A DNA stretch of 64,000 bases from Micromonospora coxensis (GCF_900090295.1 NZ_LT607753.1:1984001-2048000), one strand, 5' to 3'; shown: positions 41,276 through 49,803, numbered from the stretch's first letter. A program made the numbers and translations. Notes: generated by a model not told the origin, from the sequence alone.

Positions 41276-42205
41276 TCAGAGCTGCGGCGCGACCTCGGCG
41301 GCGACCAGTTCCAGGTGGTCCAGGTCGGTCAGGTCGAGCAGCTGGAGGTAGATCCGCTCGCTGCCCGCCTGCGCGTACCGGCCGATCTTGTCGACCAGCT
41401 CGGCGGGGGTGCCGGCCAGGCCGTTCTCGCGCAGCTCGGCGGGTTCCCGGCCGATCGCCGCGGCCCGGCGGGAGATCTCGGCCTCGTCCCGGCCGCAGCA
41501 CAGCACCAGGGCGTTGGACCAGCGCATGGTGGCCGGATCGCGGCCGATCTCCGCGCACGCCTCGCGGACCCGGCCGAACTGGGCCACGGTGTCGTCGAGG
41601 GAGACGAAGGGGAGGTTGAACTCGTCGGCGTAGCGGGCGGCCAGCCGCGGGGTGCGCTTGGGGCCCATGCCGCCGAGCAGGATCGGCGGGCGGGGCTGCT
41701 GCACCGGCTTGGGCAGCGCGGGTGAGTCGGCCACCGGGTAGTACGTGCCGTCGAAGTCGAACGTCGCGCCGGCCGGGGTCTCCCAGAGCCCGGTGATGAC
41801 CGCGAGCTGCTCCTCCAGCCGGGCGAACCGCTCCCCCAGCGACGGGAACGGGATGCCGTACGCGGTGTGCTCCTCGGCGTACCAACCGGTGCCGATGCCG
41901 AGTTCGACCCGGCCGCCGCTCATCTGGTCGACCTGCGCCACGGTGATGGCGAGCGGGCCGGGCAGGCGGAAGGTGGCCGCCGTCATGAGCGTGCCGAGGC
42001 GGATCCGGGAGGTGTCCCGGGCCAGCCCGGCCAGGGTGGTCCAGGCGTCGGTCGGGCCCGGCTCCCCGCTCACCGCGCCCATCTTCAGGTAGTGGTCGGA
42101 GCGGAAGAAGGCTCCGTACCCGGCGTCCTCGGCGGCGCGGGCCACGGCGAGCAGCTGGTCGTAGCTGGCGCCCTGCTGGGGTTCGGTGAAGATCCGCAGT
42201 TCCAT
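41276..42205 (-). CDS. LLM-class F420-dependent oxidoreductase
   Basis: The 309-aa TIM-barrel flavin/deazaflavin oxidoreductase has the LLM features AVARAAEDAGYGAFFRSDHYLKM, SRIRLGTLMTAATFRLPGPLA, QVDQMSGGRVELGIGTGWYAEEH and PPILLGGMGPKRTPRLAARYAD. Actinobacterial members with SDHY/GIGTGW use F420 instead of FMN. Substrate unknown. The start ATG 42205 is 6 nt after TATGCT (-10), so it may be leaderless. Confidence 0.92.
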   Translation of the reverse strand: MELRIFTEPQQGASYDQLLAVARAAEDAGYGAFFRSDHYLKMGAVSGEPGPTDAWTTLAGLARDTSRIRLGTLMTAATFRLPGPLAITVAQVDQMSGGRVELGIGTGWYAEEHTAYGIPFPSLGERFARLEEQLAVITGLWETPAGATFDFDGTYYPVADSPALPKPVQQPRPPILLGGMGPKRTPRLAARYADEFNLPFVSLDDTVAQFGRVREACAEIGRDPATMRWSNALVLCCGRDEAEISRRAAAIGREPAELRENGLAGTPAELVDKIGRYAQAGSERIYLQLLDLTDLDHLELVAAEVAPQL

Positions 42206-42358
42206 GGTCCGAGCATATGGAGTGGACGGCTCCGTCGCTTCCGGACCGTCGAGACCCTGGACCGCGAAAGGTCTTGCACGCTTTTCATATGCCCGCAGGC
42301 GACTTTACGCCATGCGGCAGCGGGGAAATCCATGGTTCACAATCAGCCCCGTCACTGT

Positions 42359-42428
42359 TACCGTCTCGGGAACCCGAAACTTCTTGCGTAACTTGCAGGA
42401 AATTCACGCCCGCGTGGCAACGCTCCCA
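42359..42428 (+). promoter_or_regulatory. Promoter region of the second amylase gene
   Basis: TTCACA (42336-42341) and TACCGT (42359-42364) are 17 nt apart. Farther on, TTCTTGCGTAACTTGC (42382-42396) shares the TAACTTGC and CTTG elements with the first amylase promoter, with TAACTT (42389-42394) at the equivalent of its -10 box. TGGCAACGCTCCCA (42415-42428) matches the CebR-type box at 12 of 14 positions. Which start is used is not clear. Confidence 0.45.
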
Positions 42429-42450
42429 CTCCGTCCCCGAGGAGAGCACC

Positions 42451-44658
42451 ATGAGGTTCCCCCGCTCGCGTGCCGCCGTACCGGCGGCCGCACTGGCCGT
42501 CGGTCTCGCCGCGGCCACCCTCACCACCGTCGCGGCGGCCGATCCGCAACCGGCCGCCGCCGCCCCCACCGTCCGCGCCAACGGCGACGCCATCGTCCAC
42601 CTGTTCCAGTGGCGGTGGGACTCCGTCGCCGACGAGTGCGAGTCCACCCTCGGCCCCGGCGGCTGGGGCGGCGTGCAGGTCTCGCCGCCGCAGGAGCACG
42701 TGGTGATCGCCAGCGCCGAGGGCGCGACCCACCCCTGGTGGCAGGACTACCAGCCGGTGTCGTACCGGCTGGACAAGACCCGGCGTGGCACGAAGGCCGA
42801 CTTCGTCGACATGGTCGAACGATGTCGGGACCAGGGCGTCAAGGTCTACGTCGACATGGTGCTCAACCACATGAGCGGCAGCGGCTCACAGGGCAACGGC
42901 CCGGGCAGCGCCGGCACCGTCTACTCGAAGTACGGCTACCCCAACCTCTTCGACGACGGCTCCGGCGACAGCTACGGCTACGCCGACTTCGCCTCCTGCT
43001 ACCGGCGGATCAACAACTGGGGCAGCAAGAGCGAGGTGCAGGACTGCGAGCTGCTCGACCTCGCCGACCTCGACACCGCCAACCCCGAGGTACGCCGCAA
43101 GATCGCCAAGTACATGAACGCGGTGATCGACCTCGGGGTGGCCGGCTTCCGGGTGGACGCCGCCAAGCACGTGGCCGAGCCGGAGCTGGCCGACATCTAC
43201 CAGCGGCTGCACGACGTGCCCGGCTTCGGCGGCCGACCGGACATCTTCCAGGAGGTGTACGGCGACGCCACCACCCCGTACACCTCGTACGCCGGCCTCG
43301 GCGCGGTGACCAACTTCGACTACCAGCAGTCGGTCGCCTCGGCGTTCCGCAACGGCGCCATCTCCGGGCTGGCCTCGATGCCGAACTACGGCGGGCTGAC
43401 CGGCGCGCAGTCGATCACCTTCATCGACAACCACGACACCCAGCGGGCCACCCCGACGCTGACCTACAAGAACGGCGCCCGCTACTACCTCGCCGACGCG
43501 TTCATGCTGGCCCACCCGTACGGCCGGCCCCAGCTGATGTCCAGCTACGCGTTCGGCGCGGTCACCGCGCAGGGACCGCCGAGCAGCGCCGACGGCACCA
43601 CGAACGCGACCGACTGCGCCCGCGCCGAGTGGATCTGCGAGCACCGTGACGAGCAGGTCGCCGGGATGCCCTCGTTCCGCAACGCGGTGGCCGGCACCGG
43701 CATCGGCACCGTGGTCACCGACGGCTCCGGCCGGCTCGGCTTCGCCCGGGGCGACAAGGGGTACGCCGCGTTCAACGCCACCGGCAGCGCGTGGAGCCGC
43801 ACCTTCGGCACCGCCCTGCCGGACGGCACCTACTGCAACGTGGCCCGGGGCACCTTCGACCGGGCCACCGGCGCCTGCACCGGCGGCACGGTGACCGTCT
43901 CCGGTGGCGCGTTCACCACCAGCATCCCCGCCGACCGGGCGGTGGCGCTGCACGTCGACGCCCGGGTCGGCGTCGCCTCGCCGTCGCCGACCGCCTCGCC
44001 GTCGCCCAGCGGGTCGCCCTCGCCGAACCCGGACGAGACCCCGACCCCCACCCCGACGACGAGCGCGCCGGCCGGCTTGACCCGCATCACCGCCACCGTG
44101 CAGACCGATCCGGGCCAGGAGGTGTACGTGGTCGGCTCGCTGCCGCAGCTCGGCGCCTGGAACCCGGCCAACGGGGTGAAGCTCGCCACCACCGCCGCCG
44201 GTTACCCCTCGTGGACCGGCTCGGTGAACCTGCCCGCCGACGCGGCGTTCGAGTGGAAACTGGTGAAGGTCGGCAACGGCGGCGTGGTCTGGGAGAACGA
44301 CCCGAACCGCAGCGGCTCGGGCGGCACCGCGCTCGACGCCACCTGGAACCAGCGGACCACGAGCACCCCGGTCGGCGCGCCGGTGAGCTTCCGGGCCACC
44401 GCGCAGACCGTCCTCGGGCAGAACGTCGTCGTGGTCGGCGACATCCCGGCCCTGGGCGGCTGGGACCCGGCGCGCGGGCTGCCGCTGTCGGCGGCGAGCT
44501 ACCCGACCTGGACGGGGAGCCTGACCCTGCCGGCCGGCACCGCCTTCTCCTACAAGTACGTCAAGCGCGCCGACGACGGCACGGTCGTCTGGGAGTCCGG
44601 GGCGAACCGCACGGTCACCGCGACCGGCGCGGTGACACTCACCGACACCTGGCGCTGA
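42451..44658 (+). CDS. Secreted GH13 alpha-amylase with two CBM20 modules
   Basis: The 735-aa enzyme cleaves alpha-1,4-glucan and binds raw starch. Signal peptide about 1-38, catalytic core about 40-500. The GH13 residues are Asp236 in GFRVDAAKH, Glu268 in IFQEVYG and Asp329 in FIDNHDTQR. A Ser/Pro/Thr linker (about 509-541) precedes two family 20 starch-binding modules (about 542-640 and 643-735), each with the VVGxxPxLGxWxPxxGxxL pattern and aromatic residues for starch binding. It differs from the shorter amylase by the modules. ATG 42451 has GAGGAGAG upstream. It is followed by a strong terminator. Confidence 0.95.
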   Translation: MRFPRSRAAVPAAALAVGLAAATLTTVAAADPQPAAAAPTVRANGDAIVHLFQWRWDSVADECESTLGPGGWGGVQVSPPQEHVVIASAEGATHPWWQDYQPVSYRLDKTRRGTKADFVDMVERCRDQGVKVYVDMVLNHMSGSGSQGNGPGSAGTVYSKYGYPNLFDDGSGDSYGYADFASCYRRINNWGSKSEVQDCELLDLADLDTANPEVRRKIAKYMNAVIDLGVAGFRVDAAKHVAEPELADIYQRLHDVPGFGGRPDIFQEVYGDATTPYTSYAGLGAVTNFDYQQSVASAFRNGAISGLASMPNYGGLTGAQSITFIDNHDTQRATPTLTYKNGARYYLADAFMLAHPYGRPQLMSSYAFGAVTAQGPPSSADGTTNATDCARAEWICEHRDEQVAGMPSFRNAVAGTGIGTVVTDGSGRLGFARGDKGYAAFNATGSAWSRTFGTALPDGTYCNVARGTFDRATGACTGGTVTVSGGAFTTSIPADRAVALHVDARVGVASPSPTASPSPSGSPSPNPDETPTPTPTTSAPAGLTRITATVQTDPGQEVYVVGSLPQLGAWNPANGVKLATTAAGYPSWTGSVNLPADAAFEWKLVKVGNGGVVWENDPNRSGSGGTALDATWNQRTTSTPVGAPVSFRATAQTVLGQNVVVVGDIPALGGWDPARGLPLSAASYPTWTGSLTLPAGTAFSYKYVKRADDGTVVWESGANRTVTATGAVTLTDTWR

Positions 44659-44665
44659 ACGACGA

Positions 44666-44694
44666 CGGGGGCGGTCCGCACGGGACCGCCCCCG
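44666..44694 (+). terminator. Terminator after the second amylase gene
   Basis: A perfect 12-bp stem CGGGGGCGGTCC (44666-44677) with 44683-44694 and a 5-nt loop follows the stop codon. Confidence 0.85.
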
Positions 44695-44731
44695 CACTTC
44701 CGACCGCACCTGAACAGCGGGGCCCATCGTG

Positions 44732-45022
44732 ATGGTGTCCGTCGACGCCTTCGCCGTCCTGGCCGAGCCGAACCGGCGGCGAATCCTCGACACGCTCCGA
44801 CGCGCGGAGCACAGCGTCGGCGAACTCGTCGACGCGCTGGGCATGAGCCAGCCGGCCGTCTCCAAGCACCTCAAGGTGCTGCGCGAGGCCGGCTTCGTCA
44901 CCTGCCGCACGGCGGCACAGCAGCGCATCTACCGCCTCGACGTCCGCCCGTTCCGCGCCGTGGACGGCTGGCTGGAGCCGTACCGGGAACTGTGGACGGG
45001 GCACCGTCCCGGCGAGGAGTGA
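44732..45022 (+). CDS. ArsR-family transcriptional regulator
   Basis: The 96-97-aa winged-helix protein reads AVLAEPNRRRILDTLRRAEHSVGELVDALGMSQPAVSKHLKVLREAGFVTCRTAAQQRIYRLD. The ELVDALGMSQPAVSKHL helix-turn-helix is typical of the metal-independent ArsR subgroup used with SRPBCC proteins. One Cys is present, but no metal-site pattern. ATG 44732 was chosen; GTG 44729 and 44735 are alternatives. It stands between two terminators, without a visible target gene. Confidence 0.88.
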   Translation: MVSVDAFAVLAEPNRRRILDTLRRAEHSVGELVDALGMSQPAVSKHLKVLREAGFVTCRTAAQQRIYRLDVRPFRAVDGWLEPYRELWTGHRPGEE

Positions 45023-45080
45023 GGCCGACCCGCCGCCGGGTGCCGGGACGGCCGGGCTCAGGGGCTGCGGCGGGGGCGGT

Positions 45081-45112
45081 GGCCCGCCCGGCGCGGGCGC
45101 GTCGGGCGGGCC
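45081..45112. terminator. Terminator hairpin
   Basis: A 10-bp stem GGCCCGCCCG (45081-45090) pairs with 45103-45112, between the convergent ArsR gene and the glycosidase-like gene. Confidence 0.6.
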
Positions 45113-45130
45113 GGGTCGGGCGGGCGTCGC

Positions 45131-46168
45131 TCAGACGTACGGCCGGGTCGCGTACGCCGCCCGCAGCGCGGCCAGCCCGCTCGCCTTGGGCGACAGCGTC
45201 CCCCAGCCGGAGTTGAAGTAGTTGGTGCGCACGATCCGGGGACCCCGCTCGGCGTTGAGCTGCGCGATCGCCGCAGGCACCGTGGCGATCCAGGCGGCCT
45301 GGTCGGGGAACTCGGCGACCCGCACCCCCCACTCGGCGACGATCACCGGACGGGAGAGCGCCACCGGCCCGAGGTCGGCGACCGCCCAGTCCTTCGTCCG
45401 GCGGAACCGGCCCAGCGCGGTGTGGCCCGGGTCGATGGCGTAGACGTTCCACTGCAGGAAGTCCAGCCGGGACATCAACGACTCCGGGTGGGTACGCCGG
45501 AAGCAGGCCCGGTCGAAGCCGCCCGAGCCGACGGAGAAGGTGGTGCCGGCGGGCAGCGAACGGGCCTTGAACCAGTTGACGATGTAGGTCATCGCCTGCA
45601 CCGCCCGGGCGTCGGAGTCCGCCCAGTCGTACGCCACCCCGGACTCGGTGGTGCCGAACTCGTGGTCGGTGTCCAGTTCGGAGGCGAGCTGGATGGTCAC
45701 CGGGAAGCCCATGGTGCGGTACTGCGACAGCGCCCGGGCGAACAGCCCGTCGCAGAGGCCGGCGAGCACCTGGCCGTACCCGTACGCCCTCGGCCAGGTC
45801 GTCCCCGGACGCTGCTGGATGGTCATCGCGGGCGCCGGGACGGTGTAGCTGACGCCGTCCACGGTGAAGGTCTGCGGGCCGGTGTTGGCGGCGCCGTAGT
45901 GCTTCAGCTCCAGCACCATGTTGATCGCGACGCCGTTGCGCCCGAGGGTGAGCAGCCAGGGCTTGTTCCAGCCGGGGAAGAGGTAGCCGTCGGCGAAGCT
46001 GCGGTACTGGGTGAGCGAGCGGAAGTTGCCGCCGGCCATGTCGGCCGTCGGGTCGCCGTTGCCGGAGAGGTAGTAGCCGCCCAGCACCGGCGGGGCGACG
46101 GTGTAGTCGGCGGTGGTGGTCGCGGTCCGCCCGCCGGAGTCCCGGACGGTGACGGTGACCCGGGGCAT
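45131..46168 (-). CDS. Glycosidase-like protein with Ig-type start
   Basis: The 345-aa protein opens with a short Ig-type strand pair (MPRVTVTVRDSGGRTATTTADYTV), then a TIM-barrel-like domain: GYYLSGNGDPTADMAGGNFRSLTQYR. Two acidic motifs fit retaining glycosidase residues: LASELDTDHEFGTTESG (acid/base candidate) and SRPVIVAEWGVRVAEF (nucleophile candidate), as in GH26 or GH5-like enzymes. No signal peptide is visible. Translation starts at ATG 46168, whose A/T overlaps the stop codon of the Ig-like gene, so both proteins are made together. The closest lifestyle would be a phage-tail-like or surface adhesin, but no other tail genes are present. Confidence 0.65.
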   Translation of the reverse strand: MPRVTVTVRDSGGRTATTTADYTVAPPVLGGYYLSGNGDPTADMAGGNFRSLTQYRSFADGYLFPGWNKPWLLTLGRNGVAINMVLELKHYGAANTGPQTFTVDGVSYTVPAPAMTIQQRPGTTWPRAYGYGQVLAGLCDGLFARALSQYRTMGFPVTIQLASELDTDHEFGTTESGVAYDWADSDARAVQAMTYIVNWFKARSLPAGTTFSVGSGGFDRACFRRTHPESLMSRLDFLQWNVYAIDPGHTALGRFRRTKDWAVADLGPVALSRPVIVAEWGVRVAEFPDQAAWIATVPAAIAQLNAERGPRIVRTNYFNSGWGTLSPKASGLAALRAAYATRPYV

Positions 46169-46437
46169 CACGCCACCGCCCGGTAGACGGCCACCGTGCC
46201 GGTGTCGGAGATCCTGGTCCAGGTCCGCCCGGAGTCGTCGGAGACGGTGACGGTGAGCGGGTCGATGACGGCGGTGACGCTGACCGGGGCGCTGCTGTTG
46301 CCCTGGGCGTCGGTCACCACGATCGTGACGGTGACCGGTCGGGTGTCCGGGTCGCCGTAGGTGACGGTGAGGGTCATCAGATCGCCCGGGGAGTAGGTCG
46401 AGGCGTTGAGGCTGGCGCTGACGGTGGGAGCGGCCAT
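46168..46437 (-). CDS. Small Ig-like domain protein
   Basis: The 89-aa protein is a run of beta strands, TVSASLNASTYSPGDLMTLTVTYGDPDTRPVTVTIVVTDAQGNSSAPVSVTAV and TVTVSDDSGRTWTRISDTG, i.e. one bacterial Ig-like domain without a signal peptide. It starts at ATG 46437, behind a purine-rich GGAGGGGGCGGAG site. Its TGA overlaps the ATG of the glycosidase-like gene (ATGA). It could be an accessory subunit, or the N-terminal half of the next protein separated by a frameshift; the latter is possible because the start of the downstream protein repeats the same strand pattern. Confidence 0.6.
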   Translation of the reverse strand: MAAPTVSASLNASTYSPGDLMTLTVTYGDPDTRPVTVTIVVTDAQGNSSAPVSVTAVIDPLTVTVSDDSGRTWTRISDTGTVAVYRAVA

Positions 46438-46858
46438 CTCCGCCCCCTCCTTCCTTGCTCGTGCGCGGCGGGCAGCCGCCCGCGCGCGCCCGGTCGTCCC
46501 CGCGGGGAGTGCCGTCGTGACGGCGTCGACCGGAGGTGGGATGACGTCGGTGTCCGGACGGGCTGACGCCGTCGGCGGTGCCGGGCGGCGTCGGCCGGGC
46601 CACGACCGGGGCGCGGACGCGGTCGGACCGGCGGGAACCGGGTCCACCGGGCGGCGTCGGAGCCGGGCTCGGCGGTGCGGCGTCCGACGACGGCCACAGG
46701 GCCGCCGTCGGGGCCGGCGGGAGGGGACGTGGCCCGCCGTCGCAGCCTCTCCACCTGCATAAACAATGCTCCGGGAGGGGGTACGGCGTCCTGTCGGCCA
46801 TCCGTCCGCCGGACTGTCGCCCCGCTGGTTGCGCGGCGGCGAACCGCGGTCGGGAGGG
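46438..46858. other. 421-bp intergenic region
   Basis: Only Arg/Gly/Pro-rich shadow frames are open here. TAAACAA near 46762-46768 (minus strand TTGTTTA) is the most A+T-rich spot and could belong to the promoter of the Ig-like gene. Nothing else is recognised. Confidence 0.4.
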
Positions 46859-47602
46859 TCAGCCCTCGGCGGGCACGGCGGCGGCGCGGGTCGCGTCGAC
46901 GACGGCCACCGCCTTCGAGGGCAGTCGCGCCGTCGAGCGGAGGAAGAGGGTGTGCCGGTCGCCGATGCCGTCCTCGGCCGTGATCTCGATGTCGAGGGTG
47001 TCGACGACCGCGAGGGCCCGGTACGAGAACCGGCCCAGCCGGAAGCCGTCGGTGGCCCGCTGCTGCGGTACGACCGGGGCCCGACCCAGCCAGAACAGCT
47101 CGACGTCCGCCGGGCCCAGCCCGTGGGCGCGCAGCTCGTCCTCCAGGTCGGGCAGCCACCGGAACCGTCGCGTGCCGTCCGCGCCGTGGAACGACACGCT
47201 CCAGGTGACGGCGAGGATCTGCGCGTGCCCGGGCCCGCCGTTGTGGAAGTACAGCGACCAGGCGTACCCGGCGGTGTCCTCCTCCACCCAGGAGTACCCG
47301 AAGTGCGGCCGCATCGTCCGGGCGAACTGGGCCCGGGCCAGCATCAGCCCACCGAAGACCGCGAGCAGGTTCGCCGTGGTGGGCAGGTCGACCACGGAGA
47401 GCCGCCACGGCAGGTCCCGGGCGTCGACGGTCGCGTTGGCGCGGACCGCCTCCCAGAGGAAGTTCACCGCCAGCAGCACCATGACGGCGGCGGGCAGGGT
47501 GACGAACAGTCGGGACCGGTGGACGGTGTGCCAGTGACGGTCGACCGCGCCCGCGCCGGCCCGCCGGTGCACGGCCGCCTCGGTGTCGTCACGTCTGCTC
47601 AC
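46859..47602 (-). CDS. Membrane protein of unknown function
   Basis: The 247-aa protein has two membrane helices near the N-terminus (SRLFVTLPAAVMVLLAVNFLW and LPTTANLLAVFGGLMLARAQF) and a long extracytoplasmic or cytosolic beta-rich domain (GYSWVEEDTAGYAWSLYFHNGGPGHAQILAVTWSVSFHG, ending in SKAVAVVDATRAAAV). GTG 47602 has GGGAG upstream and is preferred over the farther 47650. No named family is recognised. It stands alone on the minus strand. Confidence 0.65.
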   Translation of the reverse strand: MSRRDDTEAAVHRRAGAGAVDRHWHTVHRSRLFVTLPAAVMVLLAVNFLWEAVRANATVDARDLPWRLSVVDLPTTANLLAVFGGLMLARAQFARTMRPHFGYSWVEEDTAGYAWSLYFHNGGPGHAQILAVTWSVSFHGADGTRRFRWLPDLEDELRAHGLGPADVELFWLGRAPVVPQQRATDGFRLGRFSYRALAVVDTLDIEITAEDGIGDRHTLFLRSTARLPSKAVAVVDATRAAAVPAEG

Positions 47603-47692
47603 AGCGACTCCCTGTGCCGGGGTGCCCGGCAGCGTACCGACGCGCCGCAACCGCCCCGGCCCCGTCGGTGCGGACGCCGGCCGGCCGCCGGG

Positions 47693-48088
47693 TCAGCCGG
47701 CGCGGCGCCGGCGGGCCAGGTCGGCGAGGACGCTGACCAGGGTGGTCCCGGTGGCCGTCCCGATCAGGACGAGCGCCGCCCCGACCACCCAGAGACCGCT
47801 GCTGTCGGTGGCCGCGGCGTGTCCCGCCCAGGCGCTGGTGAACGCCACCGTCATCACCGGGGCCACCAGCCACGGGCGGAGCCGCCGGCCGGCGACGGCG
47901 GCGACCACGGCCAGGGTGAGCACGCAGCCGGCCACCTGCCACCACGAGTACGGGCCGCTTGTCGCGCCGGTCTCCGGGTCGGTCGTGTAGCCGGTGTCCC
48001 AGCTCAGCCAGGCCGCCCAGGTCGCGACAGTCACGGCCGCGAGGATCAGGCCACCGAGGAGGGTACGGGTACGCGGGGTGTCGGTCAC
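47693..48088 (-). CDS. Small four-helix membrane protein
   Basis: The 131-aa protein has four membrane helices: LLGGLILAAVTVATWAAWLSW, WWQVAGCVLTLAVVAAVAG, LVAPVMTVAFTSAWAGHAAA and LWVVGAALVLIGTATGTTLVSVL. GTG 48088 follows GGAAGG and is preferred over the upstream ATG 48139. No family is recognised. Confidence 0.65.
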   Translation of the reverse strand: MTDTPRTRTLLGGLILAAVTVATWAAWLSWDTGYTTDPETGATSGPYSWWQVAGCVLTLAVVAAVAGRRLRPWLVAPVMTVAFTSAWAGHAAATDSSGLWVVGAALVLIGTATGTTLVSVLADLARRRRAG

Positions 48089-48220
48089 GCCCCGATCCTT
48101 CCCGCTGCGGCCGCCGGACGGTTGAGCACCCGTACTCACGATCGGACCGAGGTGGGGCGTCCACCACGCCGACCGGCTCTGCTCGCACCTGTCCCGCGTC
48201 GCGCCCGGCCCGGCGGCGGT

Positions 48221-48817
48221 TCAGCTCCGGGCGGCCGCCGGCGTCGCCATCAGCTCGACCTCGGCGGTCCGCGACCGCTCGATCCGCCGGGCCAGGTCCC
48301 GCACCCGCTCGCTGACGCCGGCGCGCACCTGCGCCCGGGCCAGGTCGGCCGCCGTGCGCTGGTGCGCGCCGAGCACCTCGCGCAGCACCCGGTCCACCTG
48401 GCCGGCCGGGGCCGCGCGGAGCCGGGCCAGTCCGCGCGGGGCGTCGCTGTGCCCGGAGTGGTCGTGCGCGGCGGCGGCGGCCAGCGCCGAGGGGCCGGCC
48501 TCGGAGAGCCAGCGCCGCATGGTGGCCAACTCGTCGGCCTCGGTCACCTCGATCGCGGCGACCAGGGTCCGCAGCTCGGCGTCCGCGACCCGGGCCCGAC
48601 CGAGCCGGACGATCTCCAGCGTCTCCGTCGTGTGCGCCACCATCATGCTGAGGAACAGCACGTCGATGCCGCTGCTCGGGACGTCCCCGCCCGGCGCGGC
48701 GGCCGGGGCGGTCGCGGCCGGAGCGGAGCCCGGGGCGGTCGCGGGCGCGGGCCCGCCCGCGCAGCCGGCGGTGGCGAGCAGGGCCACGGTCAGGGTGGTG
48801 GCGATCAGCCGGGGCAT
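48221..48817 (-). CDS. DUF305 lipoprotein
   Basis: The 198-aa lipoprotein has a lipobox (LLATAGC) and a Pro/Ala linker. The DUF305-type four-helix core contains IDVLFLSMMVAHTTETLEIVRLGRARVADAELRTLVAAIEVTEADELATMRRWL. DUF305 proteins usually carry MxxHHxxA; here the first helix reads MMVAHTTETL, with only one His. A second His patch (AHDHSGH) follows. These proteins are ferritin-like envelope proteins of unknown role, often next to copper genes. Start ATG 48817. Confidence 0.85.
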   Translation of the reverse strand: MPRLIATTLTVALLATAGCAGGPAPATAPGSAPAATAPAAAPGGDVPSSGIDVLFLSMMVAHTTETLEIVRLGRARVADAELRTLVAAIEVTEADELATMRRWLSEAGPSALAAAAAHDHSGHSDAPRGLARLRAAPAGQVDRVLREVLGAHQRTAADLARAQVRAGVSERVRDLARRIERSRTAEVELMATPAAARS

Positions 48818-48893
48818 GCCAGTTCCTCCGTCGCGGGTGCCGGGATCGGGTCCGGGTGCGGCACACCGCCGAGCGTGGGCCGCACCCGGAGGG

Positions 48894-49637
48894 TCAGACC
48901 TGGGTCCAGAGCGCCGGCACGTTCGGCGGCTCCCAGCCGGCGATGGCGGTGTGCGCCTGCCGGCAGCGGTACGTCAGGCCGCTGTAGGTGACCTGGTCGC
49001 CGACCTGGTAGGAACGGCCCGCGGTCCAGGTGCCGCCCGGTGCCGGCGTGCCGGTCGGGCTCGCCGTCGGGCTCGCCGTCGGGGTGGGTGACGGGCTGGT
49101 CGGGGTCGGCGTGGGCGTCGAGCCACCGCCGCCGATCTGGAGGTCCACGCAGGAGTAGAAGGCGTTGGCGGTGTCGGCGATGTTCCAGATGGCGAGGAGC
49201 TTCTGCCGGCCGGAGAAGCCGCCCAGGTTGACGGTGTGCGAGACGGTCGCGCCGGGCTGCTGCCCGCCGCCGTTGACGACCGCGACCCGGGTGCCGCCGA
49301 TCCAGTACTCCCAGTTGCTGGTGGCGTGGCGGGCGGTGTTGACCCAGGTGAAGGTGACCGAACTACCGACGGAGGTGGCCGGCCAACCCCGGCTGTCGTC
49401 GTTGAGCACGGCGAACTGGGGGATGCCGGCGTGGCAGCTGCGCAGGCCCTTGGGGCCTTCGACGCTCTGCGGCTCGTACTTGATCTGGCCGCAGTCGGGC
49501 ACCCGGTTCTGCGCGCAGAGCGCCTGCCGGCTGGGCGGTGACGAGACGTAGCCGTGCGCCTGGGCGGGCGCGGCGACGGCCAGGGTGGACGCGACGACAC
49601 CGGTCGTCACGAGCGGGATGGTGATCCTTCGACGCAT
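48894..49637 (-). CDS. AA10 lytic polysaccharide monooxygenase with CBM5/12
   Basis: The 247-aa secreted copper enzyme oxidatively cleaves chitin or cellulose. The signal peptide ends AQA, so the mature protein starts with His28 (HGYVSSPPSR), the N-terminal copper ligand; the second histidine-brace ligand is His104 in NTARHATSNWEYW. The LPMO core runs to about 170, followed by a Pro/Thr/Ser linker and a C-terminal chitin-binding module (about 203-247, WTAGRSYQVGDQVTYSGLTYRC). A wholly chitin-directed role is likely given the CBM5/12. ATG 49637. Confidence 0.95.
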   Translation of the reverse strand: MRRRITIPLVTTGVVASTLAVAAPAQAHGYVSSPPSRQALCAQNRVPDCGQIKYEPQSVEGPKGLRSCHAGIPQFAVLNDDSRGWPATSVGSSVTFTWVNTARHATSNWEYWIGGTRVAVVNGGGQQPGATVSHTVNLGGFSGRQKLLAIWNIADTANAFYSCVDLQIGGGGSTPTPTPTSPSPTPTASPTASPTGTPAPGGTWTAGRSYQVGDQVTYSGLTYRCRQAHTAIAGWEPPNVPALWTQV

Positions 49638-49680
49638 GGTGGCAGCTCCTCGGGGGACGACTGGCTGCGGGAGATGCCCA

Positions 49681-49725
49681 CCAAGTTAAATTAAACCTTG
49701 TTAACAGTAAAGACCCCTGTCGATA
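49681..49725 (-). promoter_or_regulatory. A+T-rich promoter region of the LPMO gene
   Basis: A 30-bp A+T-rich patch (TTAAATTAAACC and GTTAACAGTAAAG on the plus strand) stands out in this G+C-rich genome and lies about 45 bp before the LPMO start. On the minus strand it reads GTTAACAAGGTTTAATTTAAC, with a GTTAA/TTAAC inverted pair. A regulator site is likely, though none is identified. Confidence 0.4.
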
Positions 49726-49748
49726 AAGTCGTCACCACCCGGCGCGAA

Positions 49749-49790
49749 CGCTGCGGGGCACGTCGGGTCGACCCGACGTGCCCCGCAGCG
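49749..49790 (-). terminator. Perfect 42-bp palindrome, terminator of the lipase gene
   Basis: Arms of 21 bp (49749-49769 and 49770-49790) are exactly complementary, with no loop bases to spare. It lies 13 nt beyond the lipase stop codon. Confidence 0.75.
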
Positions 49791-49803
49791 CTGCCCGACG
49801 AGG

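Noticed and set aside
46406..46762. 118-codon plus-strand frame starting with a hydrophobic stretch
   Set aside because: The first part resembles a signal helix, but it lies opposite the Ig-like gene start and then turns into Arg/Gly-rich shadow sequence.
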